DNA of 28,443 nucleotides from HB2-32-21 sp040235495 (GTDB taxonomy: Bacteria; Pseudomonadota; Gammaproteobacteria; Pseudomonadales; Porticoccaceae). Position 1 is the first letter of the stretch, and each line of letters starts with the position of its first letter. The translations under genes and the position numbers were made by a program. The notes below the pieces were generated by a model. It saw only the letters and a program-made list of their open reading frames with translations, had not been told where the DNA came from and did no database searches. The stretch lies in the NCBI GenBank assembly GCA_040235495.1, contig JBECKV010000040.1, positions 1 through 28,443 on the forward strand. The letters are read 5' to 3'. Shown one piece after another: positions 22,731 through 28,443 of the stretch.

Positions 22731-23873
22731 ATGGTGGACAATCAGCACTGCAGCGGTAGCTGTGACAACAAATTCGATAGTGTCAGACGGGCCTTTGAAG
22801 CCAATCTGACGAAATATGATGTCGGCGCCAGTGTGGCGGTGACGGTGGAAGGTGAATTCGTGGTGGATTTGTGGGGCGGCCATGCCGACGCCGCCAGGCA
22901 ACGGCCGTGGACGCGGGACACCATCGTCAATGTGTTTTCCTCCACCAAGACCATGGCCGCCCTGTGTGCCCTGGTCCTGGTCGATCGGCAACAACTGAAC
23001 CTGGACGCCACTGTCGCCAGCTACTGGCCGGAATTTGCCCAAAACGGCAAGGAAAATGTTCTGGTGCGGCATGTGCTGGGGCACACCTCGGGATTGTCGG
23101 GCTTTGCCGGCGGCCTCGATCCGGAGCAATTGTACGACTGGGATTATGCCTGTGCCCATCTCGCCGCCCAGGCTCCCTGGTGGCCTCCGGGCACTGCCAG
23201 CGGTTACCACGCGCTGACCCACGGGCATCTGATCGGTGAGCTGGTGCGCCGGGTTGATGGCCGTTCCTTGGGGACGTTTTTTCGGCAGGACATTGCCGGG
23301 CCCCTCGGGGCCGATTTCCACATCGGCTTCGATGACCGGCAATACCCCGACATCGCCGAACTCATTCCCCCCGGGATCACCCTGGCGGAGCAGTTTGCGC
23401 CGGAGCCGGGCTCGGTGGCGGAAAAAACCACCATTGGCACCAGACTCGACGTCGCCTGGACCGGGACATCGGCCTGGCGCGGGGCTGAAATACCGGCCGC
23501 CAACGGTCACGGTAACGCCCGCGCCATGGCCCGGGCCCAAACCCCCATGGCCTGCGGCGGTAGCGCCTTTGGCGTGGCACTGATGTCACCGGCCGGCCCC
23601 CGGCGCGCCCTGCAGGAACAAGCCAATGGCATCGACCTGTTCCTCGGTATGCCGGTACGGTTTGGCGTCGGTTATGGCCTGGTGAACGACACGTTTCCAT
23701 TCAGCAAAAACCCCAACACCTGTTTCTGGGGTGGCTATGGTGGCTCGGTGGTGATTGTCGATCAGGACGCCCACGTCTGTATGACTTATGCGATGAATAA
23801 AATGCGCGCCGAAGCGGTGGTCGGCGATGTCAGGAGCAAAACCTTACTGCAAGCGGTATACGAGTCCTTATAG
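22731..23873 (+). CDS. Serine hydrolase of the beta-lactamase/class C esterase family
   Basis: A 380-residue protein of the large family including EstB-type esterases and LACTB-like hydrolases. The nucleophile motif SxxK is S70-S-T-K73. HTSG (118-121) and the second motif Y159-H-A follow in the usual order, and the C-terminal WGGYGGSVVIVDQD stands for the KTG-like strand. There is no signal peptide, which argues against a periplasmic beta-lactamase and for a cytosolic esterase or amidase. Such genes often accompany lipid, lactone or secondary-metabolite breakdown; with Baeyer-Villiger monooxygenases nearby, ester or lactone hydrolysis is a plausible role. AGGAG precedes the ATG. Confidence 0.86.
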   Translation: MVDNQHCSGSCDNKFDSVRRAFEANLTKYDVGASVAVTVEGEFVVDLWGGHADAARQRPWTRDTIVNVFSSTKTMAALCALVLVDRQQLNLDATVASYWPEFAQNGKENVLVRHVLGHTSGLSGFAGGLDPEQLYDWDYACAHLAAQAPWWPPGTASGYHALTHGHLIGELVRRVDGRSLGTFFRQDIAGPLGADFHIGFDDRQYPDIAELIPPGITLAEQFAPEPGSVAEKTTIGTRLDVAWTGTSAWRGAEIPAANGHGNARAMARAQTPMACGGSAFGVALMSPAGPRRALQEQANGIDLFLGMPVRFGVGYGLVNDTFPFSKNPNTCFWGGYGGSVVIVDQDAHVCMTYAMNKMRAEAVVGDVRSKTLLQAVYESL

Positions 23874-24002
23874 CCTATCGCCAGACCAATACCCGCTTCG
23901 CTTATGGCCAGGCCAACGACTCGCGTATGCCGGACCAATACCGACCCGGGACAGGCCGGCGGCGCGCGCGCCATGAGGCGCAATTTCAGGGGTCAGTGAC
24001 AG

Positions 24003-24809
24003 GTGTTCAAAATCCCCATCACCGTGTGCCACGGCACCACTTCCAAATGGGAGGAATACCCCCTCACGCCCGAGCACCTGGGCAAAATGTTCGCCCTGGC
24101 CCGGGAGCTGGGTTTCGAAGCCATCAGCTACGACCAGCTCCAGGCGCTCTTTGACGGCGCGGCGCCGGGCACCGGCGACATGCCCGAACAACCCATCCTC
24201 TTCGACTTCGACCATGCCGATAAAACCATGCTCACCGAAGTCCAGCCGCTGCTGGCCGAACATGGCTACACGGCCACCCTGTTTTTCCACACCGCCCCCC
24301 TGGCCGACTCCCGCCTGGCCAGCAAAGTCCTGAGCTGGGATGACATCGCCCGACTCAAGGAACTGGGCTGGGGTATCGGCGGCCACACCGCAAGCCACCC
24401 CAACCTCAGCCGCCTGGCCTGTACCGACCCGGATGGCGACCAGCTGGAACAGGAACTGCGCATCGCCGATGCTGAAATCGAACGCCACCTGGGCGAAAAA
24501 CCCAGGGACTTCGCCTACACCGGCCCCACCTGGAGCACTGTTGCCGAGCAAAAAGTCAAAGCCCGCTACCGCTTTGGCCGACTCTGGATCATGGACAACT
24601 ACTTCCTCGCCGATGGCCGGCGCATCAGCGTCGCCGAGGTCATGGGCCAGCCCGGCCCCGACGAGGCCGACGGCGGTCCACCCAGAGCCGCCCGCTACAT
24701 CACCCCACGCAGCCACCGCTACCGCCTGCCGGCCATGGAAATCCGTAGCAGCCTGCTCAATCGCCTGGAGCAATTTCGGGAGTACTTGTTGGGGGCGATC
24801 GAGGATTGA
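24003..24809 (+). CDS. NodB-like polysaccharide deacetylase family protein with altered metal motif
   Basis: A 268-residue protein without a signal peptide. PITVCHGTTSK at the start and LFDFDHADKT (66-75) match the first NodB motif, where the usual TFDDG becomes DFDHA: base D70 is kept but the metal aspartate is H71. The second motif HxxxH is intact as H128-TAS-H132. EKPRDFAYTGPTWS corresponds to motif 3 without the usual arginine-proline-P arrangement. The family removes acetyl groups from sugars; some members act on other amides. The start is GTG 24003, since the next methionine (residue 29) would remove conserved sequence; the ribosome site AGGGG is weak. The gap after it (24810-25057) is clearly AT-richer than the genes and holds no gene. 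Confidence 0.74.
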   Translation: MFKIPITVCHGTTSKWEEYPLTPEHLGKMFALARELGFEAISYDQLQALFDGAAPGTGDMPEQPILFDFDHADKTMLTEVQPLLAEHGYTATLFFHTAPLADSRLASKVLSWDDIARLKELGWGIGGHTASHPNLSRLACTDPDGDQLEQELRIADAEIERHLGEKPRDFAYTGPTWSTVAEQKVKARYRFGRLWIMDNYFLADGRRISVAEVMGQPGPDEADGGPPRAARYITPRSHRYRLPAMEIRSSLLNRLEQFREYLLGAIED

Positions 24810-25057
24810 TCGACAAAGCGTATTGTTTATTGGACTTGGTTACCAAGGAATACAGTTTCTTGGCTCGTTAATATTTTTGGCACTTTGATGCCGGGTAACG
24901 GTTATTGGTAGTAAGACACATGTTTAGGGTAGATAATTTGCTAGGATTTAGTTTAAACGTCGCAGCGCTGCCAAGCGCAAACACTGCTTTCAAGTCAAAT
25001 TAAGCTAAGATTTTGGCACCGTCGCCACTTGAGGCTGTTTGAGAAAAAGGACTTCTA

Positions 25058-27310
25058 ATGACTGAAACGATATTTAAACAGGTCAACTACGATTTAGCTT
25101 CTTTGACTCAGTTTATCGAATTAGGCGAGATCGGCCTACCCGATATACAGCGCCCCTTTCTATGGAAGAACGCCAAAGTAAGGGACCTCTTCGATTCCAT
25201 GTATCATGGCTACCCGGTCGGATACCTTCTGCTTTGGCAGAATGCCTACGACGAACAAACCAAGGTAATAGGTACTGACACCAAGCAAAAACCACCACGT
25301 TTGTTGGTGGTTGATGGTCAACAAAGACTCACTTCCTTATATGCCGTGATCAAAGGCATCCCCGTAGTACGTGAAAACTACAATGCCGAGAAGATTGAAA
25401 TTGCATTTAATCCTTTACGGGGAGAGTTTTCGGTAGCAGACGCCGCAGTGCGAAGGGATAAAGCATATATTCCGGATATTTCCAAAGTCTGGGCTAGAGG
25501 TAGCAGTCTATTTGCTCTGCTTAGAGAGTATCTGGAGGGCCTTGAGGCGACCAGAGAACTGACTCCTGAAGAGACAATGAAAATTGAAAAGGCCCTGACA
25601 AAACTCCACGGTTTGCTGAGCTTCCCATTCACGGCATTGGAGCTGGCTGCAAATATTTCTGAAGAACAAGTGGCGGATGTGTTTGTTCGCATTAATAGCA
25701 AGGGTACGCCGCTCAATCAGGCCGATTTTATTTTGACCTTGATGTCTGTCTTCTGGGATGAGGGCCGGGTGGAGTTGGAGCGGTTTTGTAAAGAAGCCCG
25801 CACGCCTACGACCGGCAAGGCAAGCCCATTTAATCACTATATCCATCCCAGCCCGGACCAACTGCTGAGAGTGAGTGTGGGCCTGGGTTTTAAACGCGGG
25901 CGACTAAAATCGGTTTACTCAATTTTGCGCGGTAAGGACCTAGATACCGAGGTATTTAGCCAGGAATTGCGTAACAAGCAGTTTGAAGTGCTCAAGCAAG
26001 CGCAGGCGAGAACCCTAGATTTGCAATACTGGCATGACTTCCTAAAAGCAATTCTGGCGGCCGGCTTTGGCTCCAGCAAACTTATAAGCTCCCACAATAA
26101 CCTGTTGTTCGCTTATATAATATATCTCATGGGCCGTACTGAATATGGAACCGAGGAATTTGAACTGCGTAGTCATATTGCCCGCTGGTTTTTCATGTCA
26201 ACCATTACGGGGCGATACACCGCTTCTCCTGAGTCCCAAATGGAGTTTGACCTGGCCCGCTTTAGGGGACTGAAAGACTGTGGCCAATTTACCGCTATCT
26301 TGGGCAATGTTTGCGATTCGGTGCTTACATCAGACTTCTGGACTATAACATTGCCAAATGAACTGGCGACCTCGTCGGCGCGTAGTCCCTCCATGTTCGC
26401 CTATTTTGCCGCTTTAAACCTGCTTGATGCCAAGGTGCTTTATTCACAGCAAAAAGTGTCAGACCTCATGGATCAATCGATAAGTGCCCCGCGTGCTTCC
26501 CTGGAGCGCCACCATCTCTTTCCCCAAGCCTATCTGAGAAGTATCGGCATCACGGAAACCCGTGACATCAATCAAATAGCTAATTACGCCATGGTTGAAT
26601 GGGGAGACAATCACAAAATCAGTGATAAGCCTCCAATGGAGTATGCGTCTGTGTTAGCTAAGCGATTTAGTAATACCGAATTGGGAAAAATGCATTATTG
26701 GCATGCGCTACCCGATGGCTGGGAAGGAATGGAGTATGAAGACTTTCTCCACAAAAGAAGGGGGTTGATGGCCCAGTTAATCCATGATGCGTACCAGACG
26801 CTCCGGGGTGGAGGGACCGACGCAGCAGTTGAGTTGCCGTCAATTGACCAGCTTGTACAACAAGGAGAGGGAACTGATGTCGAGTTTAAATCCAGCTTAC
26901 GTATCAACCTGCATACCGGCGAAAAAGACGCCAGAATCGAGTTGTCGATACTTAAGACAATTGCGGCGTTCCTCAACTGTGGCGGTGGCACTTTACTGAT
27001 CGGCGTGTCTGACGACGGCGAACCGGTGGGCATTGAGGTAGATAACTTTCCAAATGAAGACAAAATGTACCTGCATCTGATAAACCTGATAAATAGCCGG
27101 ATAGGTCCGGCGCATATGATCTACGTACACCCCCGTTTTGATGAATACCAGAGAGCAAAGGTGCTCGCAGTTGAATGTTCTCCGGCCAAGTCGGCTGTTT
27201 ATGTCAAAGACGGCGGTCAGGAGCGTTTCTATATCCGCACCGGCGCCAGTACCACGGAACTTTCTGCCAGTCAGACCCAGGAATTTATCAGCAAACGCTT
27301 TTTGAGCTGA
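25058..27310 (+). CDS. DUF262 (GmrSD-like)-HNH protein fused to AlbA_2/Schlafen-type domain
   Basis: A 750-residue three-part protein. Residues 1 to about 250 are a DUF262 (ParB-like, GmrS) domain with DIQRPFLW (29-36) and the nucleotide-binding DGQQR (86-90). A long helical middle leads to an HNH-type nuclease motif ERHHLFP (483-489), with a conserved NYAMVE stretch about 40 residues on. From E604 to about 720 there is an AlbA_2 (Schlafen AlbA) domain: EGTDVEFKSS, then FLNCGGGTLLIGVSDDGEPVG. DUF262-HNH proteins such as GmrSD, BrxU and SspE act against phage DNA, often modified; AlbA_2 domains bind nucleic acid. Codons and upstream DNA are AT-richer than neighbours, consistent with recent gain. 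It stands alone, without modification genes. The start follows AAAAAGGA. Confidence 0.87.
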   Translation: MTETIFKQVNYDLASLTQFIELGEIGLPDIQRPFLWKNAKVRDLFDSMYHGYPVGYLLLWQNAYDEQTKVIGTDTKQKPPRLLVVDGQQRLTSLYAVIKGIPVVRENYNAEKIEIAFNPLRGEFSVADAAVRRDKAYIPDISKVWARGSSLFALLREYLEGLEATRELTPEETMKIEKALTKLHGLLSFPFTALELAANISEEQVADVFVRINSKGTPLNQADFILTLMSVFWDEGRVELERFCKEARTPTTGKASPFNHYIHPSPDQLLRVSVGLGFKRGRLKSVYSILRGKDLDTEVFSQELRNKQFEVLKQAQARTLDLQYWHDFLKAILAAGFGSSKLISSHNNLLFAYIIYLMGRTEYGTEEFELRSHIARWFFMSTITGRYTASPESQMEFDLARFRGLKDCGQFTAILGNVCDSVLTSDFWTITLPNELATSSARSPSMFAYFAALNLLDAKVLYSQQKVSDLMDQSISAPRASLERHHLFPQAYLRSIGITETRDINQIANYAMVEWGDNHKISDKPPMEYASVLAKRFSNTELGKMHYWHALPDGWEGMEYEDFLHKRRGLMAQLIHDAYQTLRGGGTDAAVELPSIDQLVQQGEGTDVEFKSSLRINLHTGEKDARIELSILKTIAAFLNCGGGTLLIGVSDDGEPVGIEVDNFPNEDKMYLHLINLINSRIGPAHMIYVHPRFDEYQRAKVLAVECSPAKSAVYVKDGGQERFYIRTGASTTELSASQTQEFISKRFLS

Positions 27311-27460
27311 CAGGTATGATCGAAGGGTATCGTTTTACGATGTGAGTGCAAAGTTTCATGCTAAGCAACCTCAATACCAACCGGCGCCAGCAATAACCAG
27401 GTCGATCAGGTCTGGAAAGCCTTCTGGTCCGACCGGGTACCAAATATCAGAGAGGAAGTA

Positions 27461-28009
27461 ATGATTAAAGCCCTGGTGAAATTTGTTGGGAGTGTCCTGG
27501 TCGTTTCCTCGATACTCGCCTGCAACGAGTCCACCGAAACCCCACCGGCCAAAGCCGAGGCTTCTCAAACCGAGGTTGCCCAGGAGTCGACCCGGCAAAC
27601 CGAAACCCCCACCCATCTCGATGTCTACAAAAGCCCCACCTGCGGCTGCTGCGGCAAGTGGGTGGAGCACGCCGAGCAGCGCGGATTTAGCCTGAGCACC
27701 CATCACCCGGCGGATTTAAACAAACTGAAGGCGGATAAGGGCATCGCTCCGAAGGTGCGGTCCTGCCACACGGCGGTGTCGGCCGAGGGCTATGTGTTTG
27801 AGGGCCATATCCCGGCGAGGTATATCCGCGATTTTCTGGCGAATCCTCCGGTCGGTGCGCGCGGTCTGGCGGTGCCGGCGATGCCGGTGGGCAGCCCGGG
27901 CATGGAGGTGGAGGACCGCTTTGCGCCTTACGAGGTGTTGTTGCTGAAAGACGACGGCGCCACCGAGGTCTACGCCAGGGTGACGACGCCCGCCCAGCAA
28001 TATCAGTAG
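27461..28009 (+). CDS. DUF411 family metal-binding lipoprotein
   Basis: A 182-residue protein. The start is a lipoprotein signal with lipobox ILAC, C21 being the lipid site. A Glu/Thr/Pro-rich linker (22-50) follows. The DUF411 domain begins at VYKSPTCGCCGKWVEH (about 55-70), where C61, C63 and C64 resemble a copper or heavy-metal site, and continues through VRSCHTA, EGHIPA and the GLAVPAMPVGSPGME motif near the end. Family members are linked to copper and other metal resistance and are periplasmic. Here no copper ATPase or oxidase gene is adjacent, so the role is tentative. A GAGAGGAAG ribosome site precedes the ATG. The 150-bp gap upstream shows no clear promoter. Confidence 0.86.
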   Translation: MIKALVKFVGSVLVVSSILACNESTETPPAKAEASQTEVAQESTRQTETPTHLDVYKSPTCGCCGKWVEHAEQRGFSLSTHHPADLNKLKADKGIAPKVRSCHTAVSAEGYVFEGHIPARYIRDFLANPPVGARGLAVPAMPVGSPGMEVEDRFAPYEVLLLKDDGATEVYARVTTPAQQYQ

Positions 28010-28082
28010 CGCTTCGGCGCCATCGGCACCCACGGGCGGGGCCGTTGCAGGTGTGTTTTCCGGGTTGACGCCAGCGGCAACC

Positions 28083-28110
28083 TTGCAAAATCCTGTGAAT
28101 CACTTATCCT
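28083..28110 (+). promoter_or_regulatory. Candidate promoter for the monooxygenase at 28239
   Basis: TTGCAA (28083-28088), a 16-base spacer, TATCCT (28105-28110). The boxes are only 4 of 6 and 4 of 6, but the layout repeats that upstream of the paralogue at 18404. The leader would be about 120 bases and contains an 11-bp duplication and a long-looped stem (GCCCTC 28158-28163 with GAGGGC 28190-28195). Confidence 0.38.
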
Positions 28111-28125
28111 CGCCCGGCTAACTCT

Positions 28126-28147
28126 GATTTTTTTCAGATTTTTTTCA
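28126..28147. repeat. Exact 11-bp tandem duplication in the monooxygenase leader
   Basis: GATTTTTTTCA occurs twice head to tail at 28126-28136 and 28137-28147, just downstream of the candidate promoter. Two T7 runs make the tract prone to slippage, and if transcribed it would give a U-rich leader. Confidence 0.92.
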
Positions 28148-28238
28148 TGACTCGAATGCCCTCGGGCTGTCCTTTTCGGATGGCGGAAGGAGGGCGTTTG
28201 TCCTGTTTGCAATCAATACCCAGGAGAGAGGCAGTACT

Positions 28239-28443
28239 ATGGCGGCTATATCAGTGGACCCGAATACCGGGCTGAAAATTTTTAACACCCGCGCGGAAAA
28301 AGCCAACGACAAGATCACCGGCAAGGGCTATTCCGTGGTCAAGGACGAGGCGCTCAAGGCGCTGCCGGAAGCGAAAGCCGGCGCGGTATTCAATGCCGAG
28401 GAGCAGGCCAGGTATCGAAAATTCAAGGAGTCTCGCGTCGGCG
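28239..28443 (+). CDS. Class B flavin monooxygenase, N-terminal part (cut by window edge)
   Basis: An ATG at 28239 with AGGAGAGAGG upstream opens a frame of 68 codons that runs off the right end. Aligned by eye with residues 3-69 of the monooxygenase at 18404, about 48 of 67 positions are identical, including DPNTGLK, VVxDEALK and AGAVFNAEEQARYR. It is therefore a second copy of the same enzyme type, and only the N-terminal extension is visible; the FAD and NADPH sites must lie beyond the window. The identification rests entirely on this paralogy. Confidence 0.85.
   Translation, partial: MAAISVDPNTGLKIFNTRAEKANDKITGKGYSVVKDEALKALPEAKAGAVFNAEEQARYRKFKESRVG

Noticed and set aside
24835..24847. 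CTTGGTTACCAAG palindrome as a terminator for the NodB-like gene
   Set aside because: Only 5 bp of stem, and no T-run follows.

Overview
The window is GC-rich chromosomal DNA with short intergenic gaps and mostly good Shine-Dalgarno sites. It looks like a gammaproteobacterium, plausibly a marine oligotroph of the Cellvibrionales type. This rests on gene content (three class B flavin monooxygenases, epoxide hydrolase, glutathionylspermidine synthetase, carboxyspermidine-type polyamine synthesis) and is an inference; no rRNA or tRNA gene is present to confirm it. Both ends cut genes: a short-chain dehydrogenase at the left and a flavin monooxygenase at the right.

Layout. (1) 1-3737: truncated SDR (-), DHA2-type MFS exporter (+), class B flavin monooxygenase (+). 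(2) 3970-5465: two tandem paralogous secreted proteins with an IPT/TIG-like segment and a shared six-cysteine tail. (3) 5669-15405: a polyamine locus. On the minus strand, glutathionylspermidine synthetase/amidase is followed closely by an epoxide hydrolase. Divergently on the plus strand lie arginine decarboxylase, carboxy(nor)spermidine dehydrogenase, carboxy(nor)spermidine decarboxylase, agmatinase and an RMD1/DUF155 membrane-anchored protein. Together they can take arginine through agmatine and putrescine to carboxyspermidine, spermidine and glutathionylspermidine without SAM decarboxylase. (4) 15450-18058 (-): a GNAT acetyltransferase-C39 peptidase fusion overlapping by 4 bases with a RimK-like ATP-grasp ligase, probably a peptide-modifying pair. 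(5) 18404-28443: an accessory stretch bracketed by two paralogous Baeyer-Villiger-type monooxygenases (18404 and the truncated 28239), holding a secreted metalloprotease-like protein, a GST-like protein, a beta-lactamase-fold hydrolase, a NodB-like deacetylase, a DUF262-HNH-AlbA_2 protein resembling phage-defence genes, and a DUF411 lipoprotein.

A striking non-coding feature is that many intergenic gaps carry their own short tandem repeat, each with a different unit (9, 16, 13, 16, 12 and 11 bp). They lie between stop codons and terminators or in leaders, and their sequences are unrelated. The best leads for undescribed biology are the polyamine/glutathionylspermidine/epoxide hydrolase locus beside the GNAT-C39/RimK pair, the DUF262-HNH-AlbA_2 fusion, and the tandem six-cysteine TIG-like proteins. 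No CRISPR array, insertion sequence, tRNA or rRNA was seen.
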